Part shown: positions 41,106 through 53,815 of the stretch, one piece after another | Layout: each line of letters starts with the position of its first letter | Position numbering within the stretch: position 1 is the stretch's first letter | Assembly (NCBI GenBank): GCA_949358305.1 | Contig: OX442315.1 | Span: 7,218,427 to 7,282,426, forward strand | Direction of reading: 5' to 3' | DNA: 64,000 nt | DNA from: Strigamia acuminata | Taxonomy: Eukaryota > Arthropoda > Chilopoda > Geophilomorpha > Linotaeniidae | Notes under the pieces: model-generated | Databases searched by the model: none | The model's input: only the letters and a program-made list of their open reading frames with translations | What the model was told of the DNA's origin: nothing | Made by a program: the position numbers and the translations under genes

Positions 41106-42798
41106 TTAGCTTACATCCTCCAGTTGCGTCCGGACATGCAAATTATTACTTTTGACATAACCGTTAATTTCTTCGATAACCGAAGCGTCAATATTATTAC
41201 AATCCGCGATGTATAACTCATTCATTGGACTTTGAAGATCCAACAATTTAATTATTGACGTGGAGCTAATCAAATCGCATTCTGAAAATGCCAACACTTT
41301 CAGATTTTGTAGCGTCTTCGATTCAATAAGTTCTGAAATTAAGTCGTCAGAAAGCATGTCACAATGACAAAAGCACAAGTATTCTATCCGTCTACATGGT
41401 AACAATAACACTTTCCATTCTTGTTCAGCATTATCATCAAAGAGTGGCTCTGTCCAGAATAATAGCAGTCGACGAAGATTTTTTAACCTTCCCATAGCCA
41501 AGCCTAGTTTCCACCATTGCTAGCTAAGGTCGGTCAAATCGGCCTTCTTTTAAAATGCTTCTGCGCATGTGCAGAATCACATTTTTCCTGGTGCAATCGC
41601 ATTTTTCCTGGTAAAAGCACATGTTTTAGGACTAATTTTAATACGCCACCTAGTGCAAACAGATGGCAAAGCAGTGTACGGCGCTCCCATTAAGGGTGTT
41701 TTATGTTATAAATATTAAATTATCTTAATAATAATTGAAAAACTATTTGTATTTAGACATTATAAAATAAGAAAAAATAGTTTTTGAGGAATACAAGTTA
41801 ACCTCATTAATTAATTATCAGAAAAAAAAGAATTACAGTGATTTTTCCACTTCTGTAATTTTTTTTACCTACCATGGCTATGGTATTAATTCCTTTAACA
41901 TTGGCCAAGTGCGACCAACAATTCGAATATTAAACTCTGAAACTTGAAACAGATCAAGACTCGTCAATCGTTGAGGCCATGTTAAAATATCAAAATCCAC
42001 ATGAGTTGCTTGGCCTATCAAAAATAAGCTTCTTAAATGTGGAAAACTGGTCCTCAGGATGGGAATCTCTTCTTCTCTTATAAATGTAACTTTTTCTATG
42101 GAATAAGTGCGCGATGTTTCGTGTCTATTCGCCTGTTGTGCCAACTCAATAAATAATTGGCGGCAGCAATCGTGTTCAAACATTTTTAATTTGGGCAGTT
42201 GATTGAGAACGAACAAACACCCATCGACTGTGACACGAGTTCTTTGAATATTCAAATGCTCCAGCTTGACACAATCGCTTAATGCCCGGGGACCAACGTC
42301 AGTCAGATTGGAGCAACACATGAGTTTAATACGTGTTAGGAGTGGACAATTCTTTCCGATCGCAGCAGCAACTTTATCCGTGAATTCATTTATTTGTACA
42401 ATGTCTAAACGTTGAAGTTTCGGTAAACTTTGCATCAGTTTGATTTGGGATGCAATTGACACTTTTTGATTTTCGACATCGGTCGGATCTTGTACCACGC
42501 GTAAAGCCACGATGTTTTTGCACACTTTCCCAATTTCATCGTATAGAGGAGGCATGGTCGTACCAAACAAATGAAGACGGCGTAGCGACACAGCGCCGAA
42601 ATAAATGAAAATGTTGGACTGCAATCGTCGATCGGTTTTGTCATCATCAAATTGCAGACACAGTCGGTCAAATATGTTGTTGATAAGTGTGCCCGGTTGA
42701 TTTACCAGTTGATCTTGCAACTCTTGATTTTCAAAATGATTAATCACAACGTCTAGACACAATTTCTTGAGACTCGAAGCTGATTTCCGGCGTGGCAT
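41106..42798 (-). pseudogene. LRR gene copy 3, interrupted by ~360 bp of foreign sequence
   Basis: The N-terminal 306 codons (42798 to 41878) have the family start (MPRRKS, BC-box-like S-L-K-K-L-C-L-D-V-V) and LRRs, then a TAG. The C-terminal 131 codons (41501 to 41106) resume the same protein. Compared with copies 2 and 4, about 15 codons are missing and about 360 bp of AT-rich sequence (41510-41875), with a small hairpin near 41820-41870, is present. Both intact copies are intronless, so an intron is unlikely. Insertion with deletion is the better reading. Confidence 0.72.
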
Positions 42799-43090
42799 GT
42801 CGACAGTGTCCGTCAGATGCGAATGATGAAAGCCTCCAACAATTTCTTTTCACGGGCGAAACGTTAAAAGTTGCGAACGATTGAACCGGCTTGAACGTGT
42901 GAGAACGAACAGTGATTGGTTGGACAATGGCGTTATACTATTTCTATTTCGTACGAATCTTGTACGTATTCTTCTTTCGGCCAATCAGTGACGTTCGCTT
43001 TGGGTTTGCCTACACTCTCCAGTATAATATAATTAATCGCATTTGAATTTCATTCAAAAATATCACGGCCGACAACGGCGTAGTTCACTA

Positions 43091-43649
43091 GGCGCATTCA
43101 ATAACTCCAAAACGATCGTTTAAACCCGTTTCCACGCCCACGAACTTTTAAACGAGATTCTCGTTTAAAAGCTCGTGCAAACGGGTTTAAACGGGCTGAA
43201 AATACACGACCAAAATAGATCGTTTAAATCTCCGTGCAACGGGAAAACTCGTGCAAATCGGGTATTGTTGGCGGCCATCTTGAATCTCCGTTAGATCGAT
43301 CGCGACGATCGGAGATATAAGTACAATTTTGCAGCTGTTCTAAATTTTTTGGTAGTGAATGACGATAATCATCACCATAGTATCACCATAGTAATAATTA
43401 GGGATTGAAACAATAGAAAAATGCGAGGGAAGAAAAATCTCAAAATAAATACCGTAAGCGACTTGAAATAAATACCCGTATGCGACTTGCAGCGGGATAT
43501 GACCTAGAACTTGATCTGGAATCCCAGATCAAGTTTGGCAGTTAAACAATCGTTTATTTGCTAAATAAACGATTGCATTCAGAAACGAGGCTTTTCGTCT
43601 AAAAATTCGTGCGAGACGAAAATTTAGACGAGAAGTTATTGAATGCGCC
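43091..43649. mobile_element. TIR element (GGCGCATTCAATAACT) with TA duplication
   Basis: Perfect 16-bp terminal inverted repeat flanked by TA (43089-43090, 43650-43651). The inside has many CGTTTAAA/TTTAAACG words. No transposase. Confidence 0.75.
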
Positions 43650-44261
43650 TACTGTTTAATCAAATACATGTCCAGCTTCTGCTAAAATCAATTATTATTT
43701 ATGAAATAAATCTACACATCTGGGTGTTACAAATACAAATATTTTTGCGAAGTATAATTCTAGTGGGGTTTTTATTTCATTGTCGTAGATGTCTTCAGCC
43801 CGCCATATTTCCTCATATTCAATTCTGTTGAAGGAATTTTAGACATTTAATACCGATTTTTTTTTAGGTTTGATCTCATTTTGTGTTTAACCATCAAAAA
43901 TGTCAACGATATTATACAATGATCCAAATTTCTGTTATCATCGATTGGATCATCATGGATAATATTCATCATTTAGTTGGATTTGATTATTCAACAATTT
44001 TACCATTTGTCCACAAAATAATGTCATTTTCAATATCTAGATGGCGCCACAACTCCCAAGACAAAATCGTAATTTGTTTTTATTTCTATTTTTATTTCTG
44101 TTTTCTGTTTCTGTTTGTGTATGAATTTGGGTGGAACGTTTGCTGAGCGTTGCCTGGAAGTTAGTATTACGATAAAAGAGATAAAATAAACTGGAAATAC
44201 GAATTTTGCTTTTCTGTAAGTGTGCTATTTATTTTAATTTTGAAATACGATTAGATTGACA

Positions 44262-44390
44262 ATTTGTTGATTTTATTATAAAATGGATATTATTTACTAC
44301 AGATTAATTTTACATCGTACGTTCTTAATGGTATTACAAAAATGTCATTTGCAAATCCAAGTTATTACTTCGGACGTCGTGTGATGTATT
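44262..44390 (-). pseudogene. LRR gene remnant: 3' end only
   Basis: Aligns with 45685-45800, the last codons (V-R-S-N-N-L) and 3' UTR of LRR copy 4. Nothing upstream of it is LRR-like. Confidence 0.6.
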
Positions 44391-45179
44391 TATGAAATGG
44401 GATTTTCATTTACTGTTACGATATCGCAATCCATTCCAAGTGTTAATTTGTATCTACATCCAAACTGTTTTTAACACTGAGTGTGTGTATAAACTTGGCA
44501 TATTTTATCGAATAAAGGAATCACGAATGAAAATGTTTGAAGGCAAAGAAATACAGGGTTTTACACAAAACATGATCTTTTTTTCAATTTCTAAAAATTG
44601 GGCAATTACAGGATATGAAAACATTTTATTGATTTGCTACAAATGTACTCAAAATTATTTTCGCGTAAATGTCCAATTTTTAGAATTTGGAAAACATCAT
44701 GTTTCGCTGGACTCGCTGTAAGTCGGGTGAGCTGCAGTGAAGCACGAGGGGGTGCTTCACAGATAGTAATGAAAACAACCAAATAATCTAAATTACGAAA
44801 GAATAACTTTTCTTTTCTGCAAAAGCAATGAATTGCAAAACACCTGAATCCAAAATTGCACATTTATGTGTATCTGAATTATAGATTTATTTTGAAATTT
44901 GATTCTGTTCCTTTACAATGTATTTCCACAGATAAAATCAATCTTTGTTCATCTTTTTATTACAACGTCCATATCTGGATCAAATGTGGTGTTTTAATTG
45001 TGAAATGTTGATTTTAACCTTACGTTGTATTTATTTAAAACTCCTAGACAACACCTAGCCACTCGAGAGTAAGTCTTATCAACGGCACTCACCTGCGAGT
45101 TAATTTATTAATTAATAGTTGATTAGCTAGTAACAAAATTCCCGGATCACAGCAAGAACTGTTGGATTCTATTGTAAAC

Positions 45180-45440
45180 GAGATTATATTTACTGCAGTT
45201 TAGTTGCACATAGTACATTTTTTAATGGTTAAGCACAAGTCCTCCAAACTCGTTGCTGATTTCCTGCGCGGCATGTCGACTGTGTGGGGCAGAGCGAATG
45301 ATGAAAGGTCTTCAATAAATTGTTTATGTACGGGTGAAACCGTGTGGTGCACGTTTGGCATAAATATCTATGACTGGCTGAGCCTCAGGTAACGAATTTT
45401 CTCAAATTTGTTGAAATTTGATGTGAATCCAAATATATCG
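45180..45440 (-). pseudogene. LRR gene remnant: 3' UTR joined to 5' end and promoter
   Basis: 45233-45440 is a close copy of 6795-6975 (first codons and promoter of LRR copy 1), including the CATGTCGACTGTGTGGGGCA block. It is preceded by a piece resembling the family 3' UTR (45180-45232). The whole coding region between has been deleted. Confidence 0.65.
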
Positions 45441-45753
45441 CTCGTCATCGTCACACAACAACACACGAATTCAAAATATAGGTGTCGAACAAAACTGCAG
45501 AGAGATGGGACACAAAAATGATTTATTCAATTTAAATACAATCAATAAATTAATAATAAACTAGGGATAATTGAAATAAACAATGAGAAAAGCGACAACG
45601 GTCGCGAACAAAGAAATGAATAAATGGCGCGCACCACAACGACTGCTTCTTGTGCGCAATGCGAAATGTCATCAGCAAACAATTTGCTGATTTTATTATA
45701 AAACCGATATTATTTACTACAGATTGATTTTACATCGTACATTATTATTGTTA

Positions 45754-47055
45754 TTAAAAACAATTTTTGACTTGCAAACCCAAGTTATTGCTTCGGACGT
45801 ACTCTTTGATTTCATCATAAGCCGGAGAGTCAATATTATTACAATTAATGATGTGTAAAATATTCATTGGATTTCGCAATCCCAACAATTTTATGATGGA
45901 AGCGCAAGTAATGGAATGACATGAAAGACATGACAAAGCTTCCAGGTGTTGTAGCGTATTTGATTCGACAAATTCCGAAATAAAATCGTCAGAAAGTATT
46001 TGAACATTAGTCATACACAATACTCGCAAACTTTTCCATTGTAGCAACAACGTTTTCATTTGTTGTTCAGTAATGGAGAAACCTTCCTGGCATATAGACA
46101 ACGTACGAAGATTTATCAACGGAGAATTAATAACATCACTTTCATTTGAAATTGTACAATGCAATAAAGATAATTCCTCTAACATTGGCCAAGTGCGATC
46201 AATAAGTCGAACATTGACCGGTCTAACTGCAAGCAAGTGGAGACCCATCAATCGTTGAGGCCACATTACACTGTTAAAATCCAGATGAGTTCCGTCACTC
46301 GCCAAACCTAAGTTTGTTACATTTGGAAAATAAGTCGCCACGATGGGAATATGTATACCACTGACAAATTGCATTGTATCGATGGAATAAGTACGCGCTG
46401 TTTCTTCTTGTGCTAACCTAGCACATAATGAGTCCCACCGTTGATGCACAAACTCCTTTAACAGCGACATTCGGTTGAGAAGCAACGAACACACATCGGA
46501 CGTGACCTGAGTTCCTCTAATATCGAAATACTCCAGCTTGACGCAACTGCTTAATGCCCGGAGACCAATGTCCGTGACTTTTGAGCAATCCGAAATGTTG
46601 AGACGTTTTAAAAGTGGACAATTCTGTCCGATTGCGGCAGCAACTTCGTCCGTGCATTCGTCGCTATTCTGAAAATTTAACCGCTCAAGTTTTGGTAAAC
46701 TTTGCATCAGTTTGACCGTGGACGCATTTGTTCCTTCTGGACTTCTGACATAGTTTTCCAGGTTTAAATCGACGAGATTTGCACAAACCTGACCCATTTT
46801 ATGGAATAGAGAAGTCGTGGACAAATCAAACATGTGCAAATGGTGAAGGGATATTGCGCTTGGATGGATGAAAATGCGCGAAGGTATACGTTGATCGGGA
46901 CGATCAAATTCCAGACACAGTCTTTCAAATGTGTCATTAATAAATCGGGACGGTTGAATTAACAGGTCATCTTGCATCTCTTTCTCTTCAATATGAGAAG
47001 TCACTACATTCACACAGAGATCGCGCAGACTCGGCACTGATTTCGGTCGTGGCAT
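45754..47055 (-). CDS. LRR protein, BC-box-like N-terminus (copy 4, intact, 433 aa)
   Basis: Single open exon, paralogue of 7421-8731. N-terminus MPRPKS, then S-L-R-D-L-C-V-N-V-V (BC-box-like) and I-Q-P-S-R-F-I. Cysteine-type LRRs run from about residue 120 (C-P-L-L-K-R-L-N-I-S-D-C-S-K-V-T-D-I-G-L-R-A-L) to the end. Clear divergence from copy 2 with the frame kept suggests it is under constraint. Putative substrate receptor of a CUL2-type ubiquitin ligase (inference). Confidence 0.72.
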   Translation of the reverse strand: MPRPKSVPSLRDLCVNVVTSHIEEKEMQDDLLIQPSRFINDTFERLCLEFDRPDQRIPSRIFIHPSAISLHHLHMFDLSTTSLFHKMGQVCANLVDLNLENYVRSPEGTNASTVKLMQSLPKLERLNFQNSDECTDEVAAAIGQNCPLLKRLNISDCSKVTDIGLRALSSCVKLEYFDIRGTQVTSDVCSLLLNRMSLLKEFVHQRWDSLCARLAQEETARTYSIDTMQFVSGIHIPIVATYFPNVTNLGLASDGTHLDFNSVMWPQRLMGLHLLAVRPVNVRLIDRTWPMLEELSLLHCTISNESDVINSPLINLRTLSICQEGFSITEQQMKTLLLQWKSLRVLCMTNVQILSDDFISEFVESNTLQHLEALSCLSCHSITCASIIKLLGLRNPMNILHIINCNNIDSPAYDEIKEYVRSNNLGLQVKNCF

Positions 47056-47200
47056 GTCGAGTGTACGAGGAAAATGCGAATAATAAAATTAAAATTATGT
47101 GGGCGAACGTGTGGTAAGTTAATTACACCGTGCGAATGATAAAAACTTTGAACAATTTCTTTATGCGGACGAAACGTTAACGGTTGCGAATGATTAAAGC

Positions 47201-47223
47201 GACTTGAACGTGTTGTTTATATG
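47201..47223 (-). promoter_or_regulatory. Core promoter motif of LRR copy 4
   Basis: TATAAACAACACGTTCAAG on the minus strand, the same 19 bases as before copy 2, but about 160 bp from the ATG instead of about 50. Confidence 0.5.
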
Positions 47224-48738
47224 AGACTGGGTGAAAGTAAAACGTATTGTGGTCGTTCATATCTTCGCCACTCATTGTGACATTGTTGGAAACGTGAACT
47301 CTGTGATTCGGCTTAGTACATTTAGTCCAAAAATCTACTTGAATTTCATATATGTCACTTATGTAGTGAAGAACCTCTCATAGAATAAATGTTAGTAGTT
47401 TAAGTCAATTTCAAAATAGGAAGAATAAGCATCGGTTAAGCTTCGCTGCAGTTCATAGTTCATAGTTCAACGTACAGGTCGAGTTATTTTTCTTTTAAAG
47501 ATCTTGGAAGTTGGTTCATGAAGGAATCCAACCGAAAAAACTCCGGTTAGAGTTATGGCGAAATAAAGACGAAATACATACAGATAATAGCGTAGAAGGC
47601 CCATAAAAAAAATAACTAAATAAAAAGTATAATTTCAAAATAAAAATTTAGGAATTTTTCAATATAACTTTTCTAATTAGAAGACCTTGGTCAATTTGTT
47701 TGGCGCGGCCAAATGTAGTACATATTGCAGCAGAGGTGCAATAACTGTAGATTTCTACTTTAGCTATGATATTCACAGTGAATCCGCTCGAGTTGGCTTC
47801 GTTTTCAGAGTAAAAACTGGAATAATATACAAAATTAGATAAATTACGTTTACTATGACAGTAGTGAAATAGTATGACGTCATAATAATTATAAGTTATT
47901 TAAAACTGACATGGAAATAGAAATAGTGGTGCATGCACACGAAACATCGCGCACTTATTCCATATAGTTAGCAACTATACCACAGAAAAAAAGAAAAAAT
48001 AAGAAATAAATTACAGGTTAATAAATAGTATGGGTGTAGAGAAATATAGTATATTCAAAAATAATAAAAAATTCTTACGTTTTGAATGACGTTTAAAATT
48101 ATTCCGGCGACTTTCTTAGTTCCGCATCGCCTTTTCTGCTAAGTTGGCGTTGTTTGGATGGCGGCAAAGCCCGTTCAAGAGTCTACGTCTGTAATTTTTT
48201 TCAACCACTTTCTTGGAAGTATCAGCCTGATTTTGAAATAATTACGAAATAGAGTAACACCAAAACACTCAACCGGGCAACAATCCAGGACCACTTGAGG
48301 ATCGAGCATGTCGCCAGGCGACTTTGTTCGGTTCCGCACCGCCTTATTTTCTAAGTTGGCGTTGTTTGGATGGCACGATGTCCGTACAAGAGTCTATGCC
48401 ACGACTGTAATGTGTAGGAAAAACATGAACAGCGACCTTTAACCTTAAAACAACACAGCCGGACCATAATCCAGGAGCACTGGAGGATCTAGCAAGCTGC
48501 AAGGTGAGTGCCGATGCCGCCTTATCTGGCAGAAAAACCGGTAAACATTTACCAAGTTTACATGGTTTACATGGTCACAAGTGGGACGGATTGTCCATAA
48601 ATTTAACACTTAAAAATGTTTTAAAATATCTAAGATTTTACAATGTTTTAAAATATCTAAGATTTAAAAATGTTTTAAAATATCTAAAATTTAAGAATGT
48701 GTAGGAATCAATCAATTGGGTGTTGATTGAAATGCGGC
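47224..48738. other. Spacer between LRR copy 4 and gene B
   Basis: Aligns with 8840-9065 and 19746-20450 of block A. Holds a duplicated ~190-bp unit (about 48100-48300 and 48310-48500) and three copies of a ~28-bp repeat AATGTTTTAAAATATCTAAG (48606-48702). No gene seen. Confidence 0.5.
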
Positions 48739-48744
48739 TTTATT
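48739..48744 (-). terminator. Poly(A) signal of DEG/ENaC gene B
   Basis: AATAAA on the minus strand, about 155 nt past the stop, at the same place as in gene A. Confidence 0.5.
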
Positions 48745-49492
48745 GGAAAGAGTTCAAAATACATAATGCACTAGCAGTTAATGGCAGAATATTCTGTAGA
48801 TTAATGACATAAAGTTTACACTCATGGACCGAAAGTGGATGGTCAAGTGGTACATACTGATAAGTGCAATAAAGTAAATAATAACCGATTCATATTTAAG
48901 ATTTAGAAAAGTTAAATTTAAGTAAGAAATTTTCCAGCATTTGAAACAGTGCTAGAGCAGATATTCCAAGAAAAAAGCCAAAAATTGACCCAATGTCACA
49001 AATTAGTTTGACCAATGGCACAGACAACTGTTGTTGAATAATTTCTCTCAAGTTATTTTCAAGTTGAATTACTGTCCCTACAAAATTTATTTCTGGTGCC
49101 AATTTAAAATATTGAGTGAATGGTATGTGAATTGTATATTCACACGGTGGATTGCAGCCACAGCTGTGCACAGCATCGATATTTAGATGCACATTTAGGT
49201 ATGACCGGCGTGTCTTTTTGGCTTCAATCGATGTTTTACAATCGGGCAAATGTGATGAATTGTAAAAAGGCAATCTGATATAAATAGAAAAACTTAAATG
49301 ACAATGGATGTAGAATTGTGAGAATGCGACCAAACCTGCACTGAATGTTTTCTTTCATTAGTTTGTTTTCAAAGCACTTTTCTTCGCACAAATTAAATTC
49401 AGTTAATGATACGCATGGATTTGTTGGAGTGTTCAATTTGCATATCTGCGTAGAAGAATTTTTTTTTTACAAAAAAGAGCAACATTTCTTTA

Positions 49493-49666
49493 CAGTCGAG
49501 CCTCATTAAAACGAATCGCAAGGGAAAAATAAAATTGGTTCGTTATAACAAAGGTTTGTTTTATCCAAATTTTCAACATGTGTTCTACGGCCAACAAACC
49601 ACCCAAACTATTCGTTACAATGAAAAATTCTAAATGATGCGGTTTTGTTATAACGAGGTTTGACTG
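49493..49666. mobile_element. pogo-like MITE, copy B
   Basis: Ends CAGTCGAGCCTCATTAAAAC and GTTATAACGAGGTTTGACTG, flanked by TA. The same element lies at the same intron position in gene C (61969-62142) and decayed in A, so it predates the gene duplications. Confidence 0.65.
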
Positions 49667-50953
49667 TATTACTTATTTTTTTAGATGCATTTATAAAGCG
49701 TAACCATGTTTTGTTGTTTCAATTTAAACATGCTTTTTTGTTTAAATGCCTACTAAGACTGAAAGCAGATTAAATCAGTCAAGCAGTTAGAGTATCATGT
49801 TTAAAAATACTTGTTTATTTTATAGTCTAATGCACTGGAAAATTGGCCTGTCTCCCATTGGCAAGTCTCATTACTCCTAACTGTAGACTGTGTACTACCA
49901 CCAGGAAAAGTGGTTTCATATTTTTTTATATTTTTTTTTATTATTATAATGATTAAAATGATATAATTTTAATTACATTTTATAAAAAAAATGTCTGTAC
50001 ATCTAATGCAATTCTAGTTTTTGGGTCTATTTTTTTATCACTACACAAGTGAAATGGCTCGGCCAATGGAAGAAAGGCCAATTTTGTAGTGCATTAGAGT
50101 ATAGATGACTTTTGAATTGAGCTTATTTATTTGCTTACCGTCTGTCTGCTCACTTTTATTATTGTAATACATCTGATGTATTGATTTTCGGCAACTTTAA
50201 AGTTAATTCTTTCTTGGCTTTTCATTAAGTAAACCTATCAAAGTACAATATGTATTCTCGTCAGGTTATTTTAATTATTGTGTAGTTTTGTGGGCGGTAT
50301 ATGATGCGCTTATGCAGGTTCTTTAGTCTAAATTTTGAAGAATAAATGGCTTTGAAATTGTTTGGATCAATCAGTCTACACATGTTCAAATTTGTTCACA
50401 TAGTTGAATGAAAGGTTCTGAATCGGCATACAGTTATTTCATTCAAGCACCCGCCTCGTATTATTGCCTGACAGTCAGCACCTCGAAAGTTTATAGGCGC
50501 CTGGCCAGTTTTGTATCTCGTTCACCTAATCGGGTGGGGGGAGGGGAAGGGGGCGGCTGAAAAAAATTAAACGCCCGGGTGTACAGTAAGCTTCAAATGG
50601 TGGCCTGCTTCATTTCGGTGCCAGGGCCCGTTTAAGCGCCAGGGAAAAGGTATACTGGTACTAATAACATTCGATTAGTAACGTACACATAAAATGTGGT
50701 ATTTTCGAACATAGGCACGGCGGTCTGGTCCAAAAAATAAATAACCGCTCGGGCACCAATTTGAGCTTTATCTTATTAGTGTGTAAAAAATTATGAGCCC
50801 CGGGTGCACAATGAAGATACATGTTTTTCCGTGTCAAATCAGGGTCGGTGGTGTCCAAGTTGGTGAAGAAGTGTACCACCTTGTCTACCCACGTCCCTGG
50901 GGTAATTGCGAATTCGTCGGAGAACTCGTTTCTCCGTGTCACCCGGACTGCCC

Positions 50954-51287
50954 GGTTATAGTCATTTTAGCGACGCTCATTTTAGCGATTTTTACCCCAT
51001 TTTAGCGATCACGTTTTAGTGACAAAGCGGTAATTTTTCAGTAGTGAGCGACACGTTTTAGCGACGCGACATTTTAGCGATCGCTACGTTTTAGCGACGC
51101 GGCACGATTTACCGCGACAAGCCGGCTCAAAAAAGTGGTTTGCATCAAAAAACCAGTAAGGTTAGGTTCGTGGGGGTACCTAAACTATATGGTTAGGTTA
51201 ATATTAGTGTTAGTATTAGTGCCGTTTTAGCGACCATCACTTTTATCAAATCATTTTAGCGATTTTTGAGTCGCTAAAATGACACTA
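50954..51287. mobile_element. Word-repeat inverted element I2' (CATTTTAGCGA)
   Basis: Same word and core as 23429-23734 (AAAACCAGTAAGGTTAGG near 51148-51165), but at a different place in the intron, so it inserted separately. Target duplication unclear because the left flank holds another insertion (about 50800-50953). Confidence 0.65.
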
Positions 51288-52308
51288 CTTCAACATCGAT
51301 GTTGGGAATATACTGTATATTACCAACGTATAACTATGTCAATACGTTTACTCTGGCTGTTAAATTATACTGTGTGTAATCAATCAAATGCAACGAGAAA
51401 GAAAATAAAAAAATCTCCGGATGATGAATTAGGCACAATGTGACCGCTTGGCCATGTGTCACTACCACATACTGCCCAATGACCCCAAGGTTACCACTCC
51501 TCACCTCCGCAGAGGGGAAGGAGGGAGCGGAGTGGTGTAGGAAGAGAAGAGCACTGGGTTTGAACCAAAACAGACGTGTGATAAAGCAAAGTTCTGAAGC
51601 CAGCAAGAGCAGTCGTGCTCTGTGCTGACTCCGCTCTCCTTCCTATTCACCACGGTAATGCTCAGTGGTGAAATGGTTGATCCACCACAAACTCCATGAG
51701 CGGTTACATGAGCTGCACGGGTAAGTATGGTAGAATAGTTATGTCCAACCGGCCACGTTATTCATGGGGATTCCTCCCTGTGTGTGACGGGTGGGTTGCT
51801 ATTGTGGCGTGCCTTTGTGGCACCTCCAACACGTAGGTAAACGGGAGACTTCAACAATCTGGAGTCCTTTGTCTTATTTTACGTGAGTGGTATCCAGTTT
51901 TGAGGCTATTATTGCTAAGATTATACAATTACAACAATATTTGATTTTGCACGATCTCTAGACAAATGAAACAATTTTGATGGTTTTTATAATTTTTCTT
52001 AAACTGGAACCCTAATTTTGTGCCAAATTCAACGACCGTTTGGTTAGGTTATGTATTAATTACTGAATATTGGACAAGTTGTTTTTCATTTCCCACGTGA
52101 ACCGTGCCTGTTAATGCAGTTGATGGATGATATTCTTTGATATCTGAAAGTGTTAAAATAAATTTCAACATTAGCTGCTTTCAAAATGATAAATACAATT
52201 CACAATTTGTATGTTGTATGCTTGTATGTCTTTTTAAAGGCTTTTATTTAACTTGACTTGAATGTTTGTGTTTGTGTTTTTATTCAATTTCTGGTGCACA
52301 GTAGCGCC

Positions 52309-52640
52309 ACTATTGGTATATTGTAACTAAAATGGATGCCAGATTTTCAGTGTCAACTCTAAATCTGCTTCGTTTTTAATTATAAAGTGCTCAATAAATT
52401 TTGAAACGAGGCTAATCCTGGTTAAAATAAAAATTCCCATTTGCCTACATATTTTGTTTTTCAATTTTAATTAGTGTACTATTGGTATATTGTAACTAAA
52501 ATGGATGCCAGATTTTCAGTGTCAACTCTAAATCTGCTTCGTTTTTAATTATAAAGTGCTCAATAAATTTTGAAACGAGGCTAATCCTGGTTAAAATAAA
52601 AATTCCCATTTGCCTACATATTTTGTTTTTCAATTTTAAT
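52309..52640. repeat. Tandem duplication, period 169 bp
   Basis: Two near-identical copies, 52309-52471 and 52478-52640, of an AT-rich segment starting ACTATTGGTATATTGTAAC. Absent from the matching intron of gene A. Confidence 0.85.
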
Positions 52641-53011
52641 GTGGAAAAGTCCATTAGTTTGCTATTTTCGGCGGGTACACTGGTATCAAGAAAAAATCTG
52701 CAATGGTCGCGTACTCTGGCGGTGATTTGAAGCACCATTATCAAGCCTTTTTTTAAAAACGTAGTTTTTTACATTTACTTGTTTCTTTTGTCGTTGAAAG
52801 ATTTTAAAAGAATTACCGGATTTCACTTTGATACATTTTCCGAATACCGTATCTAAATAGGACATGTTCCCAAAAATGGGTTTAACAATTGCTACACCGC
52901 TTGTCAAGGCAGCTTCTGCTGCAATCTGAAATTAAAAATTTAGTATTTAGTACAATTCTACAAGTAGATTAAATATTAAAATGTTCTCATTGCAAATACG
53001 ACTTTCAAATT

Positions 53012-53440
53012 CGGGTCAGATCGTTTAGTCGACTGTCGTATAGTCGACAGTCGCAGAAATTCGTTCATTTTGTCGACAAAACGTCTAGTCAACAAACGTT
53101 TTGTCGACGATATTTTTTTGGTCGGCTAGTCGACCAAAACCTTGGGTTCGTCTTGTCGACGATACATCTTGTCGACGATGTATATAAGCAGATGTGGGGT
53201 CCGGCTAATCGTAGGGCCCTGGCTTATGTTAGGTTAGGTCAGGTCAGGTTAGGTCAGGTTAGGTCAGGTTAGGCTAGGCTAGGTTAGGTTAGGTTAGTTG
53301 GCGACCGGGGCCCTACGCCCTACGACTTAGGCCCTACGATTAGTCGGGCCTGCAGATGTGTCATTCAGTCAATCGAATTTACATGTTTCATTACACTTTT
53401 CACCTCGTCGACGCTGTTTAGTCGACGCCGTTTAGTTTAC
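53012..53440. mobile_element. Word-repeat inverted element I3' (TTTAGTCGAC), with I5 nested
   Basis: Begins CGGGTCAGATCGTTTAGTCG, nearly the same as the start of I3. Keeps the TATATAAGCAG promoter segment (53181-53191), which I5 interrupts. Located in intron 7 of gene B, whereas I3 is in intron 9 of gene A. The FLYWCH mini-ORF is not preserved. Confidence 0.65.
53197..53351. mobile_element. Word-repeat inverted element I5, 155 bp, 9-bp duplication
   Basis: Arms carry CTAATCGTAGGGCC and its inverse GGCCCTACGATTAG. The centre is GGTTAGGTCA repeats. The flanking duplication GCAGATGTG is perfect (53188-53196, 53352-53360). Inserted just after the TATA box of I3'. Confidence 0.8.
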
Positions 53441-53815
53441 AAATTAACATTAAAAATTAAAACCTACATTAACTTTGGCCTCCCCACCTCAACCTAGAGT
53501 CAATTCTGTTAATCTCTTTTGTGTACTTTGTGCAAGAACAATGGTACCGACTGCTGATTGTAACAAGATCATGCTAAGTGTGAAAGATTGTGCTAGTTGT
53601 GACATATAAAGTAAAAATGCGTGCACTATGGTTGGGCAGTTAGTTTGACTAGAAGTCTAACAGGAAACAGAAATTGAAGCTAGCGCTATCTCTTGTTGGG
53701 AATTTACAATGCCACGATGAAAAAGAATCTCCATCAACAGATGGCGCTGGAACAGCCCTTCCCTATTCAGACAGGCAAACGTAGTGCCTATTTCTAAATT
53801 ATGTTAGTGTCCTAC

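Noticed and set aside
41510-41875. An intron in LRR copy 3
   Set aside because: The intact copies have no intron at this point and about 15 codons are missing, so a plain intron does not explain the break.
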